Positions 12,891 to 25,125 are shown, counted from the stretch's first letter. The stretch: DNA of 64,000 nucleotides from Hyphodiscus hymeniophilus (GCA_016508695.1 VNKQ01000005.1:2356001-2420000), one strand, 5' to 3'. The notes: generated from the letters alone by a model not told the origin. Made by a program: numbers and translations.

Positions 12891-15300
12891 ATGGAGATGG
12901 ACGAGTTGTCAAGAGAAATTGATTCGGCACCTGCATACTCTGCAAACTTTGGCCGTCCACAGAGCAATGCCCAAGCTGTTCGAGAGCGTCTGATACCGCG
13001 AAAGCCTATTTTGAGTCCGGAAATTGTCGAGACTCCAATATTCGATTCGCAGGAAGGTCACCCTCCCACCAAGTCACCACTGGGACACCATTTTCCGCGA
13101 GAGTATGAGCATGTTCAAAGCGATGATGAGCATGGTGGAAACATGTGGCTCCCTGGCTTTTGGTTACAATTTCCGTGGCGTGTTATCCTGCCTCTCGTGG
13201 TATGTCTTGCATGTCTATCTGGTGCAATTGCCATTCTCGTTCGATCGGATGGTCAACCCGTGGATCGTTGGTCGGTAGCCCCGACGGTCTGGCTTGCGCT
13301 GCTTACTACCATCCTCAATGTGTCTTTACGATAGTGAGTGCTTTCAGAATTATCACTCCATTTATGTTTGGGAAGCTGAAGGAGGTTGCCTGGATCTATT
13401 TCGCGATGAAAGAGCTGTACAGGTGTAAACCTCTTGATAGCTTACCCCTTGGTTCCTGTTTCTCGTGTTTTCAAACCGGACTCTAACCTCAATAGTGCGT
13501 TCAAACAAGGAGTAGCTATTTCGTGGTGGTATAAGGCCCGTAAGTTCAATTCCGATCAGTCTATCCTTGATAATTGCTACATTCCGGGAGCTTGTTCCTG
13601 AAGGATATTGTGCACGTATCTCGAGTAATTTGATATTTTATGGATCGATCTCTAATCGAATCTTCTCATTTCTCTAAGCATAAACCCATTCTGATTTATC
13701 ATAGTTCGTGGAGGGACGGTCACAGACCTGCACAAGCATTGGTCTTCTGGCGATGGATTCTGGTCTGCTCTAGCAGCTGGTCGGCACTTCAATTTCATCT
13801 CCCTGGGAAGCATCGCAGCGACTTTAATCGTCATTGACCAACCGTTGATCCAGAGAGCCTCAACTATCGTTTCCACCCCTAGAACCTACCTCGCCAATAT
13901 CACCGCCAATATTGCTCCTGAAATTCCATATGGCTATACTGGGTATCAGCCGGCACGTAGCTCGGCTCAGCAAGTTATGACACAGCCCATGATCGCTGCT
14001 TTCAATGATTATAATACCCAGGCACCCATTACCACAGGATTTGACGGATGTAAAGACTCGTGTGAAGGCTTTATTGAGGCTGGCGGACTTGCTGTTCAAT
14101 GCAGTACCATATCAGGCCCCGTCCAATATCTTCAAGGCTCTAGTAAGTGGTTCTTCCGATCTCTTTGTTTTGAAAATCTGAAGCCCAGCCTGGCCGGACT
14201 CCCACCACTATGAGCAGTTGTTGACTTCCAATGTTATTGTAGCACTTGGGCTAGGTGAGGGACCTGATAGCACTCTGATTGATCCAGTCCTTTTTGCCTA
14301 TGATTCTCCGTTCAACGTCAACTTCACGCTCGTTCCGGTCAGCGCCGGCGTGAATGAAAATGTCACCAACAACACACAGATAATGATGGTCGTTGCTTAC
14401 ACAAATCAATCTACCACGGCATGTACCGGAAATCGTGTTCAAAGAACCTGTTCTCTAAGACCGGCGACCTTGAAGTATCACGTTACGATTACGAACGGAA
14501 GTCTTGACCTTGGAGACATAACAACCGATGCTACTGTGCAATCGTTCCAACCCGCCTCCAACACTTCGGATACGGATGGTGGAGGCGATTATACCCTATG
14601 GACACTTGGTGGAATTTACACCGCAGCCATCAGTCTTTTCAATTCCAATGCTTCCTACGCTTTCAATGCCGCGGTCGCTTCTCAAGTCATACTTCAAGAT
14701 ACGCTATCCAACCAATTCCTAAGCATCACGCCAGGCCCAGGTCAACCACTTGTCAATGGATCAGACGATGCGAATGTTCTCTTCAATGGGCTCAGTTTCC
14801 CTACAGCCTGTTCCTCCAATTGGACAGATCCAACAAATCATATCATCTCAGCTCTTAATGAGATCTCGTTCCGAGTCTCAATAGCAGCAGGAAATTATCC
14901 TTACCGCGATACCAAAGAATCTCCGCCACCACAAGTCATAACAATGTTAGCGACCGGCAACATCAACGTCTTCCATTCAGAGCACAAGTATATGATCGCC
15001 ATGATTGTACTCACAGTCGCTATGATGGGATTCGTGGTTCCGACATTCATCGGATGGTGGGAGCTGGGCAGACACGTTACCTTGGACCCGATCGAGATCG
15101 CAAAAGCGTTTGATGCACCCATACTTCGAGGTCCAGGTTCCAATGCGCCTCTGTGGCAACTGGTGCAAGACTATGGAAGTCTTGGCATTCGATACGGCGA
15201 AGCTGAGGGTTTTGATGGCGGCCAAATGATAAAGAGGCAGCTCAAGCTTGGGAATTCTGATCAACTCATACAACCCCTACCGGGTACCATATATCGATAA
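12891..15300 (+). CDS. DUF3176-type membrane protein
   Basis: Large fungal membrane protein of unknown function, about 678 aa. Exons read as 12891-13333, about 13497-13539, 13705-14142 and 14189-15300. Seen: an acidic cytosolic N-terminus, two adjacent transmembrane helices (ILPLVVCLACLSGAIAILV, then VWLALLTTILN), the family hallmark ISWW followed by LRGGT and DLHKHW across two exon junctions, a third helix (about 13790-13830), a long extracytoplasmic region with many N-glycosylation sequons, and a C-terminal helix (MIVLTVAMMGFVVPTFIGWW). Exons 3 and 4 join cleanly (A|CC). Exon 1 to exon 2 leaves the frame off by one nucleotide with the natural GTGAGT/TAG sites; either a weak donor at 13320 is used or one base is missing near 13500. 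Function unknown. Confidence 0.85.
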
Positions 15301-15517
15301 GGTTGCTCTATCACGCAACCTGCTTTAAATCGATCTTTCGCTAGGCAAGAGCTGCTGCAGGTTTCCTGTGTTTCGCATACAATCCTATCTCGAAGAGATC
15401 CCAAAGGATCGGCCTTTTTATATCAAGCGAAACTCTTCCGCAGCATCTCAGCTATTGAGTCAACGGAGGACTTGTAGGTAAAGAAAAGTTTCAAGCTGAG
15501 TCGTGGGAATTCCAATT

Positions 15518-16551
15518 CTAATCTAGAGCAAGCCCATCGTCCTCAGCGAAAAGCCTATACACACTCCTACAATCCTTCCCAGAACACTTCTCACTCTCCA
15601 TCGCTTTTTGGAATGTGCTCTGCACAATATCAGACAACACACTTTTCGCCCCTACCTCCTTTCCCAAACCAACAGCCATATCGACTACACCTTTACACAA
15701 CTCCGTTGAGAATCCGCCTTCGAAGTCCTTCGCCGACGCCGCGGTTGGCGTGACTCCCTTCACTGGATTCTGATCCAAGCTATTGTAGCACTTCCCTGAC
15801 GAGACATTTATCACCCCTGATAGCACTTTCGGATCTAGCCCGTATCGAATGCCCATATTCATTGCTTCCGAAACGCCCAGAATGCACACGGCGGACAGAT
15901 AGTTGTTGATCTGTTTGGTAGCAAGACCTGCACCTGCTGGTCCACAGTGGAATATACTCTGTTCTTTACCCATTGTGCGGACTACGGCTTTGGTTCTCTC
16001 GAAGAGATCTGAGGTTCCGCCAACCATGAAAGTTAGAGTTCCTGCAATGGCGCCGTTTGGTCCGCCCGAGACTGGAGAATCGACGAAGTGGCCGAGGCCC
16101 GATTCTTTCACTTTGTCGGCTACAAGAAGGGAGGTCTTTACGTCGATGGTTGAGCATTCGATGAAGAATTTTGGGGTTGGAGGTTGTGGGATCGTGAGCA
16201 GGCCATTAGATGGGTTGGTGAAAGCGTCCAGCACATGAGGGCCTTTGGGCAGCATAGTAATAATAATATCCTGTGCAGCTCTTAGTCGAATACATTAAGT
16301 ACGTTGTTGTGACATACAGCTTGCTCAGCGACCTCTTTTGGCGAAGATGCAACCTTGAGCAACCCCTGTGTTTCTGCCATGAATTGATCTCGTCGTTTCT
16401 CGACTATCTCGCAGATTACTAGTGTCGATTCTTCAGGTAGTTTTGCTCGCAAATTCTGTGCCATACCAAACCCCATTACTCCCAGCCCAATGAAGCCATA
16501 AGTCACTGGGGGAGGGGAGCCTTGAGATGCTGAGGTGCTGTGGTTGGACAT
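15518..16551 (-). CDS. 3-hydroxyisobutyrate dehydrogenase family protein
   Basis: NAD(P)-dependent beta-hydroxyacid dehydrogenase of 328 aa from two exons (16551-16318 and 16270-15518) with a 47-nt intron. Motifs in order: Rossmann GFIGLGVMGFGMAQN near residue 19, IITMLP, the substrate-binding DSPVSGGPNGAIAGT, and the catalytic-lysine segment GAGLATKQINNYL. The family oxidises 3-hydroxyisobutyrate to methylmalonate semialdehyde in valine breakdown, usually in mitochondria. No strong presequence is obvious (the N-terminus is Ser/Pro-rich), so compartment and exact substrate are open. It is divergent from the CMD-like gene with about 340 bp between starts. Confidence 0.92.
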
Positions 16552-16887
16552 GGCTGGCGATTGCGATTTGTGCAGAGTAATAACACAAAATAATTTATGA
16601 ACAGGCGCACGTCAGCTGGAGGGAAAGGGTCGAGTCGTACAATCTTAGGAATGGAAATTAATTCGGTTGTATGCTGAGGCTATCCATGTAGCCATGCCAA
16701 CCCCGCCTAAATTGGAGATCTCCAAAGAGGGGCATTTCCGGCCCAAGAGTGGGTAGAACGGCAGATCATTTCTCCTCGTTATATTGCCGGTGAGCTGCTG
16801 TTATTTTGCACCTCTTAATCGTGTTCTCGTACTCGTACAAAGGACCAATTTGTTGGTTTTATCATTTAGCAAAAACCCCACTCAAAG

Positions 16888-17462
16888 ATGTCGTCCGATT
16901 CAAAGCTCAAAGAACTCCACAAGGAGATGTTCCAAGTGGGTCTCAAGAACCGACGAGAGGTAGTTGGAGATGCGTATGTGAACAAGGCTCTCGAAAACGG
17001 ATCCAGCGAGTTCGCATTTCCCGGACAAGAACTGGTGACTGAGTAGGTTAATATTGACTGGGTATGAATGCAGAAAAGAATGCAGCGCTGACACGCTGTA
17101 GGTGGTGCTGGGGAGATGTCTGGTCCAGACCTGGTCTTGAAAGGAAGCAGAGAAGTTTACTCAGTAAGTTAGATCTCCCTGGTCGGAATATAAGAATCAG
17201 AATGCTGATGAGGGTGCTTTTGGCAGATATCGGTATGTTGATTGCGTTGAAGAGCTGGCCAGAGCTGGGCGTCCATGTGCGAGGTGCTATAAATAATGGC
17301 TTGAGTGAGATTGAGATCCGAGAGGCAGTCTTGCAGGCTGCGGTGTATTGTGGAGTTCCTGCTGGGGTTGAGGCTATGAAGGTTGCTTCCAAAACAATCA
17401 ATGATATGGTGGAGAACGGTGAACATAAAAAAGAGTTGAAGACGAAGTCCCCAGACGCATGA
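16888..17462 (+). CDS. Carboxymuconolactone decarboxylase (CMD/AhpD-like) family protein
   Basis: Small protein of 150 aa from three exons (16888-17042, 17102-17163, 17227-17462) with introns of 59 and 63 nt. The core matches the gamma-carboxymuconolactone decarboxylase fold: WSRPGL, RSLLNIGMLIAL, ELGVHVRGAINNG, EIREAVLQAAVYCGVPAG. The AhpD-type CxxC pair is absent; one Cys lies before GVPAG, so a decarboxylase-like rather than peroxidase-partner role is more likely. The family acts in protocatechuate/aromatic ring degradation in bacteria, but many fungal members are uncharacterised. No signal peptide. Start chosen at the first ATG in a good context (AAAGATG). Confidence 0.88.
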
Positions 17463-17822
17463 ATGCGGGGTCATCGCTGGCGGCTTGCGGAGACAAAGGT
17501 ACTGAATCATAGCTACGAAGCAGCTTAGGAGTATACGAAGAAACACAACATGCAAGTTCTCTGACATATTCTTTGGATTTTATAATCTAAAGCCAATGCG
17601 TGGGCATTTCAAGTAATAGTATCGAAGAAAGTACCTCAGCTACCTAGATAGCCAAGCTGTTGCCCCGCTTTCGCCCCAGATCCGGCGGAATTCAACCTTC
17701 AGGCAGAAAGTTACAGCCTGAAAAATGCGGGGTCTCCAAGGGAACGCGCATTGTTGGAGAACTGTCTCCATCTCTTCTCCATATCTGATATCTCGCGACA
17801 GGCTTTTACGAACGCCGATACG
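17463..17822. other. Short intergenic region
   Basis: 360 bp between two same-strand genes. It would hold the CMD-like gene's 3' end and the transcription factor's promoter. No site recognised. Confidence 0.5.
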
Positions 17823-20811
17823 ATGCCAATGACAGAGCAAGACCAGCACCTCGATGATGCTGCAGACCTAGAGGAGGACAATCCTGACGATGGGCGCAAG
17901 CCCAAGTCGGTTCCATGCCGATATTGCCAGAAGCGATTCAGAAGGCTCGAACATGCTCAGTTTGTTTTCCTTTTCTCAATTTGATTTCATGTGTTCTCCT
18001 GGCGCAAACACGCACGCCTTGTTTTCTTCTGTAACGGACTTGTCGCTAACAAGCTTCTCAGACGGCATGAAAGGACACATACTAAAGGTACTTGATGGCG
18101 CATATTATAGTCCGACCTAGGAATGAAGTAGAGCTGATAAACAAACATTAGAGAAGCCTTACAAATGTTCGTGTGGGAAGATGTTTGGGAGAAGGCAAGC
18201 ATCCGTCTTCAAATACTTGGAGAGACTAACTCCAAACTTAGAGACCTTCTTGTACGACATGAAAGACTCATACATCAAATCGAGCCGAACAGAAATGCCA
18301 GTAATACCCCCGAAACCATTTCTCAAGTCCTAGCCAGCCGTCTATAAATATGCATGGCTCGTACAACAATCCCCTAGATCCTAATCTACTGCCTACGGAG
18401 GGTCAATCTCATATGTTGGGACAAACTCCAGACAACATGATTCCACAGAGACAGTCGGCATATTCGCTCGATCTATTGTCCGACGCGGCCCACCACTTGG
18501 CTGCCGATCGTTATAATAGCGACGTTTTGGCACCATCTCTGGAAGTCACCAAACAGGAATCAATTCTGCCAGAACCGAGTCGGGAGATCTCATCTTACCG
18601 TTCTGATCTCGACGAAGATGCTACAATGAAGGATACAGATCCAATCATGACCCATGTGGATCATTTCGAGGACTACAACTTGTTTCTAGATGACTCAGGG
18701 TTGAATACAAATTTCTTTTCGGCATTCGACACAACAATTCCGGTTTCTTTCTGGTCAAAGCCTTCCATGACAGAAGGCATTGTACAGTTTGACGATTCTA
18801 GGCTTTCGAATCAGGAAAACCAAGATGAACGAATTTCGTTCTCGCGATTTGGATCTCGGCTCCCTTCTCTACAGCCAGAACAGCGCGAGGGAAGCTGTAT
18901 AGAAAGCGCCAAAAATCCTGAAGAGAGCGGCGTGAATAAACTACCATGGAGTGTCACTCCTCGTGATCATGGTATCATGCAAAGCAAGCTTGAAGATTTC
19001 TCTTCGGTCTTACCAAGCGGGTTCTCGCTACCACTGAGACGTACCCTTGCCCGCTACCTCGAAGGTTACATCAGTGGGTTTACTGAGCATATGCCTTGCC
19101 TCCATATTCCAACTCTCGTACCTGCCAACTTGGCTCCAGAGCTTCTTCTGGCTATCGCGGCAATCGGTGCTCAATACAGGTTTGAGAGTTACCGGGGTAA
19201 CCGACTCTGGTATGCTGCGAGAGCCGTTGCGCTCGAGCAATTGAGGAGAAGAAACAGTCAACAAGTGATGGATATCATATCTCCTCCATCATCGAATAAA
19301 GCAGAAACACCAGGACAGACTCCCAAGTCGATGAGGGCTTCCGAAAATCGAACTTCGATTGATGTGACTGCTATTACGGGTGGTGGTAATAGTAACTCAG
19401 TGTAAGTCAAGAGCGTCCCTCCGCCTCTTTCCGACTTTCTTGCAGGTATTTGAAAGCCTTGAGCCAATATTGTCCATTTTCTATCTTCTGGAAACCCCAA
19501 CTTACCTCAGCAGAATCGATACACCCCAAGCTCGACTCGAAACTATCCAGGCCCTGTTCCTCCTCATGGCCATGGGCACATGGGGCTCTCGAGGATTGGT
19601 ACGAGAAGCGCTAGTTATTCGAAGTCAGCTTGCTCTCCTTGTCCGTGATGAAGGCCTCATGGGTGGCTCCACTTCCCAAGACCTCAGCTGGGAGGCCTGG
19701 GCTCAACTCGAAGGCGAGAAGCGTACAAAGTTCATCGTGTATTACTTCTTCAACCTCCAATGCATGGCCTATGACATGCCTCCGCTAATTCTTAGTTCTG
19801 AGATAAACCTCAGCCTCCCTTGCTCCGCGAAAGAATGGAAAGCCGACAATGCTGCGAAATGGCGGGAGCTACGCCAAAGTGGCCCACCTGTTGATATTTA
19901 TTTCCACGATGCTCTGGCAAGAATGTTTACAAGACCAGCAGAGATCAAGACTGCTCCTCCAACCTCGTCTCTCGGTAATTACATTTTGATCGGTGCAATT
20001 ATTCAACAAATCTACTTCGTGCGGAAAACATCAATATGGAGTGCTCCAGAAACTGTGAATGAAAGCTTGACATCAGAGGATATCGATCGTTTGAGTTTGA
20101 CTTTGCGAGCCTGGCAAATCAGCTGGGAAAGAACGCCAGAAAGCTCGCTGGAACCCAATAGTAATAACGGTCCTATCGCCTTCAGTTCTACTGCTCTGTT
20201 GCGACTTGCTCACATTCGTCTGCATGTCGATCTGGGACCTTGTCGGAATCTGGAGACCCGAGATCCCAGGCGAAACGCTGCAGCTTTCAGAGACTTTCCT
20301 CCTTTGAAGCGAAGCCCTCATCTCATCCGAGCAGTTCTACAGTCTGCTCATGCTCTGTCGATCCCCGTTAAAATTGGCATTGCGTTCGTTGCTAGAACGC
20401 AGACGTTCTCATGGAGCATCCAACACAGTCTCTGTAACCTCGAGTGCGCATTTCTTCTCAGTAAGTCCACCTACACCCCCGGTGATTGTTGACTGCTAAA
20501 GAAGCATAGGCAAGTGGCTAGACACCATCGCAGCATCAGCGGCCGATCTCACAACGGAAGAGCGAACCTTGCTCGACATGGTCAGGAACATGGTCAATGA
20601 AACCGAACTTGCGGTATCATTTGAGCCAGAAGACGGAGAAGGACCTGTCGATGAGGGTACGAAGATTAAGCAATTAGCTGCTGCGGTGGTTCGATTATGG
20701 GCAGAGACTTTCAAGGGAACCCACATCTTTGAGATTGTTCAGGTCATTGGACAGAGCCTCGATATTTACGCTGACATGCTGGAAACAGCCATTGATATGG
20801 CTAGTGATTAA
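17823..20811 (+). CDS. C2H2 zinc-finger transcription factor with fungal_trans domain
   Basis: About 867 aa from seven exons: 17823-17959, 18062-18087, 18152-18194, 18242-18300, 18378-19399, 19446-20460 and 20510-20811. Two adjacent C2H2 fingers are built from four small exons: CRYCQKRFRRLEHAQRHERTH and CSCGKMFGRRDLLVRHERLIH. The intron inside finger 2 (18195-18241) has a GC donor (AAG|GCAAGC), a GACTAAC branch site and a TTAG acceptor; only this splice gives the second finger its two His. The middle and C-terminal parts match the fungal_trans regulatory domain (CLHIP...LAIAAIGAQYR; later GTWGSRGL). Two junctions are uncertain: 18301-18377 (or one missing C in a run at 18307-18311), and 19400 versus 19402. 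Nuclear, DNA-binding; targets unknown. Confidence 0.88.
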
Positions 20812-21965
20812 GTTATGGTTCGAGAAGATCTACTAAGGAACACCCTCAAACATTACCCGCCACCTACACTGCAATTGATGAAGTGAGGACGAAGACGAAG
20901 TCGGACTATTTTCAATTTCAGCCGATTGGACCACCGGGTTGCTTAGTGAAGCCTTCATAAATTGATGGCGATGATGGTATCATAATACCATGTTTACCCT
21001 GAACGGGAATGTCTCGACCGCAGGATAAGAAAGATGTGTTCCCACTGCACGACGGTTTGTGCTCGGCGATGCTTGACGCTTGCACTGTAGTGCCCTGTTG
21101 CAAGAAAGAAAGAAAAAATAGCGAGACATTGCCAATAGAAGATAGCCTCGGAGACAAGACACGTATGGAAGGAGCCCATCACTCGCAACGCTGCTTCTCT
21201 ACAGACTCCGCTGGCTTTTCGAGCGTCGTAAAGTCGTCATGTTGTTGTCGAAACATTCTTCCTCCTCCTTACTTATTCCTGCAACAACCACATTAGATAC
21301 TTTACCAACTACAATATTACCTCAACTCCAGGCTCCTTGATTTACCATCTTCTCTTCCTGGCCCATGATACATTAGCATTCAAGCCATTATTGTTCCTGA
21401 AGATATCGGTCGTCATTTCTGGGAAGGTGAAGACAAAACTAAAATTGAAACCGAATCTAATGTCGACACAGATCTGGATAACGACATCGACATGGACATG
21501 GTCCTTGAAGATGTCGACACCACTCAGAACATTGTCGATAAGGTCTATCTGGAGAACGACATCGACATGGTCCTTGAAGATGTCGACACGACTCAGAACA
21601 TTGTCGATAAGGTCTATGCATTTTGTTGTCGATTGTGTGAGAACCAGCGGAGTCCAAGCAGTGTTGGGAGCTGGAGAAGAACCAAGATGAGGTGGCTTGC
21701 TGCCATGGGGGTGGAAGAGAAGCCATTGTTGAAAGGGTATTGTGTTGTCGTTGTTGTTGGTGTCTGTGGTCGTGTGTTGATCAATCGTTTGTAGGATTTT
21801 AGTGCCCCTTTAGCTAGCCTAGCCAATGAAAAGTCATTGTGAGCTTTGGCGAGCTGAGGTTTCTAGTCCACTAGTCGTGCAGACGGAAGGAAGATTTAAT
21901 TCAAACATACCTCAAAAGCTTCCCCACTTGTCAGAATAATGGGACTTGCATGCTCTTGCACACGA
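20812..21965. other. Intergenic, 1.15 kb, with an unproven acidic ORF
   Basis: Lies between the convergent 3' ends of the transcription factor and the methyltransferase. An open frame at about 21370-21794 (+) includes an in-frame 69-bp tandem duplication (listed separately), but its only in-frame ATGs are inside the repeat (first at 21492), it has no recognisable family, and its last 40 codons look noncoding. Confidence 0.4.
21483..21620 (+). repeat. 69-bp in-frame tandem duplication
   Basis: Two near-identical units with period 69 (ATGGTCCTTGAAGATGTCGA at 21498 and 21567). In the + frame starting at 21492 each unit encodes an acidic 23-residue peptide containing MVLEDVDTTQNIVDKVY. The exact multiple of three hints at coding origin but is not proof. 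Confidence 0.7.
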
Positions 21966-23129
21966 TCAGATCTTATCAATCCTCATGCGCAAGTTGGCTA
22001 TATCATGAGGTGTGGTTTTGCAACAACCTCCCACAAGAATAGATTTCCACCCACCGCGCCGTCGCGCCCGATCAACAATACCTATTAACATTTCATCCCA
22101 GCACATCTATCTCAATTAGCCATTACTCAGACAATTGGAAACGTCACTCAGAGGGACTCACAGTATCTTCAGATTCCTCCCCAACCTTCTCCCACTCCTT
22201 TGTCGTCGTATTATAAACCTCCCCTTTCGTCCCATCAGGATAGACGACCAAACTCGGCCACTCATCCACTTCTCCCCTTCGTACCAAATCCGCGATAGCA
22301 GTCTCAAACTCCTCGATCAGCCCCTCCACCTTCCCAACCCTCGTACAATTAATCCCCACGCCCAACGGCCTCCCCAACCCCTCCCTCTCCCCTAACATAG
22401 CATCGACAACGACCTTCACCCCACTCCCATCCGGCAAGCACATTCCCTCCCCGGGAAATACACAAGCGATCCAAAAACCCCTCTCCCTCCCTTTCTCAAG
22501 ACCCCCCATGACATCCCTAACAGCCAGGACCTCCTCAAGAACCGGCACCGTCTCAAACGCCACGAGGTCAACCTCGTCCCAGCACGCATCCCTCGCCTCG
22601 AAAACACCCAGCCGCCGCGCGTGCCATTCCGTAAGCTGCGCCCGCCTCCTGTGCGCCTCGTCGTACGCGCCGCTGTACTCCTGGCTCGGGACCATCGCCG
22701 CTCCGTAGGCGCCTAGACTCAGCGCCACGCTCGCCTTCCCCTTCGTCTTCTTCAGATCCTCCTTCGCTCCGCCGGGCACATCATTTCGTTCCCCCGTCCT
22801 CGTCCTCGTCCCCGTCCCGAAAGCCCGCCTCGCTAAACTAACACCACTCCTCATCATCTCCTCCGCCTCCTCGGCCTCGACTCCCGATCGCGAGAAGCCT
22901 TCGAATGAAGCTTGGTACGTAGCCGTCGATAACACATCTGCGCCCGCGGAGACGAAGAGCTGATGGGCGCGTAAGAGGGTCTCTGGGGAGGTGAGTAGGA
23001 GGTGAGAGGACCAGAGGGGAGTGCGTGCGTTGAAGACGTAGTGGAAGGCTTCTGTGAGGGTGGTGCCTAGACCGCCGTCCAGGAGGTGGATTGGGGGATG
23101 GCGGGATGGTTGGGCTTTGGATGGGACAT
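21966..23129 (-). CDS. Homocysteine S-methyltransferase family protein
   Basis: Methionine-forming enzyme related to yeast Mht1/Sam4, which transfers a methyl group from S-methylmethionine or AdoMet to homocysteine. The main exon runs from about 23129 to 22162. A 55-nt intron (GTGAGT...GATAG, branch GCTAAT) precedes exon 2 (22106-21966). Zinc-ligand motifs are intact: GVGINC in the main exon and VGGCCKTTP in exon 2. The N-terminal glycine motif IHLLDGGLGTTL is present, with DEVDLVAFETVP in the middle. No in-frame ATG precedes the glycine motif. An ATG at 23129 would enter the frame if the run of five C (minus strand; 23093-23097) had six, giving about 369 aa. Either that base is missing in the assembly or the start lies in an unseen exon. 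Confidence 0.87.
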
Positions 23130-23811
23130 TTGAGGTTTGAGGTTTGAGGTTGTTGATGCTGTTTTGGGGAGGAGGGGCAAGGCTGATGGTGTTTTGATGC
23201 GGGGCGAGGCTGAAGAGCGGACGGGACGCGGTATGACTGGCTACCCCGGGTCTGATTACAAGGTTCTTTTATTATTAGTGAACAATTGGAGGAGGAATCT
23301 CCTCACGCTACTCCTCGTTAAAACACAAAGATCATGGTTATACTATTTACAAGACTCTAAAGAGCCCTGTAGCAGTATTTATTGTCACGGTTTGCTCGCC
23401 TACTGCCTTCTTAGTAAGTGGTAGCGTTTTCTCTTCCTCTCCGGAATCACAACATATTCCAATCTGTAAACGACCGATTGGAGCATATCACGTCACCAAA
23501 CATTCTGGTCATGCAGGGCTATGAAAGTTGAGTTGTATTTGTTGGGACTGGATATGTGTGGAGCTGCTCTGTAGACGGGAAAGACAGTTTCGAAGTTGAT
23601 AGAACAGCTTGCCATGCGGAGCTTGATTTGCGACACTATCTCGAGGCACGGCATTCTCCAATTACAAGTACCAATGAAAACCCCAAGTGCCCTCTTTGGG
23701 CCTTGCGGGTTACGCCACTTCTCGGAATATGCATTCTGTAATTTGTACCCATATATTGACCTAAAGGGTGTTTCGAGGAGCGTCTCGAGCGAAGCCCAAA
23801 ACCTAGATATG
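23130..23811. other. Intergenic region, partly AT-rich
   Basis: Contains the methyltransferase promoter and the 3' flank of the BTB gene. The segment 23260-23500 is more AT-rich than its surroundings and could be a decayed insertion, but no repeat ends were found. Confidence 0.4.
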
Positions 23812-24668
23812 TTAGCGAGAAATTGAAATATGGTTCGAGAGAGTAATACCAAGAGACGAAGGTTCTAGGTCTTCATCCTCCGGCACGTAGAAGTCAGTGA
23901 CAGGTCTCGAATAACCCCCCTTCTCAACGGAGTCGCCATCATGTGCTCTGTGGTATAAGACAATGTCCATGAGCATTTCGTGCGGGAATAGTTCTGGATT
24001 ATCGGTGAAAATCTCATCTGAGAAATAGATGACGAAGAAATACACAAAATACTTGCGAAGTTGACTGCCAGTGGAAGTGTTCTCGTAAACGTAAGGGAAA
24101 CTTATCTCCCCTGTAGCGTCGGAATCGTCAAAAATATCCTCATTGCTTCGAAAAATTCGATTTTGGAGGCACGGAATATGCAGTTCATCGGCCAAAATCC
24201 AGAGCTCAACCAGACTCATCAATTCAGTGCCTTCCTCGTCTTTGTCATATTTCCAGTCGGACTTGAGTTGAAGGACTTCGAACTTCTCGGCGTACATCCA
24301 CTGACAGAGCAGACGAAACGCTCTTGCGGTCGTATCCTTCAGTCGGTATGTCTGCGTCTGGCCTTCGATGAAATCGGAGTTAAAAGCTGCATCGAATACT
24401 CTCGAACTGTTGCACGCAACCTCCTTGTGTACAATAAATTTCTGAGAGTCATCATCAGGGCCAATGATGAATGTAACCATAGCAATCGGATCACTACCAG
24501 CAAGCTTGTCAGCAGGTCACTTGGGGGAGCGGAGTCAAGTCGAATCAAAGGTAAAGCAGTTTCATACTCAAATGTCGCGTGACTGGATTTCTGTTTCTTC
24601 TTAGCCCGAGCTGAAGGTGAGACTCGAGTTTTGTCCACGTCCTTCTCCGAAGGTGTTGCAGAACTCAT
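23812..24668 (-). CDS. BTB/POZ domain protein (paralog 1)
   Basis: About 260 aa from two exons (24668-24568 and 24493-23812), intron 74 nt, joining as GA|T. After a basic, Ser-rich N-terminus (residues 1-30), the BTB fold begins at MVTFIIGP, with FIVHKEVAC, the signature FNSDFIEGQTQTYRLKDTT, and LVELWILADELHIPCLQNRI. It shares intron position and these motifs with three BTB genes at 46.9-51.1 kb. The C-terminus may be altered by another splice near 23840. BTB domains dimerise and often recruit Cul3 ubiquitin ligase; no second domain is present, so partner and role are unknown. Confidence 0.85.
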
Positions 24669-24883
24669 TGCGAAGGTGATGTCGGCGACTGATGTCTGCG
24701 ACTTGTTATCAATATTTCGAGTCCCTGAAATTTAACATGCAGGGTGACACTGGACACTTACAGGAAATCGGGAGATGAAGATTGAATGGCAAGTTGTTGA
24801 AAGTTGAAAGTTGGTAGTGGGGTAATGTTGCGAGGTGTAAAGTTGGGGAATGAGAAAGAACTCGCACTGAACTGGAATCTTAA

Positions 24884-25125
24884 ATAGCGAAAGGTAGGGA
24901 ACGCAAGTAGCTCAAAAAGTGAATCAAAGTGATTGTGGGTGAACAATTGAGTTCAAGGCAATGGGAAGCACGGCAGAGTGAATTGCTTTCGTTAGAGATT
25001 ATCGTCTTAGATAGCGAAAATGAACAGCGCAAGTAGCTCATGAAAGTGAATCGAGGTGACTGTGATTAAGACGCACTGAGCTGAAGGGGAAAGAAAGCAA
25101 GGCCTAATGAATTGTCTCGGTTGTC
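24884..25125. repeat. Diverged 128-bp tandem duplication
   Basis: Both copies share the order TAGCGAAA, CGCAAGTAGCTCA, AAGTGAATC, AGGTGA/AAGTGA and TGAATTG, starting at 24884 and 25012. The copies differ by many substitutions, so the event is old. Confidence 0.7.
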
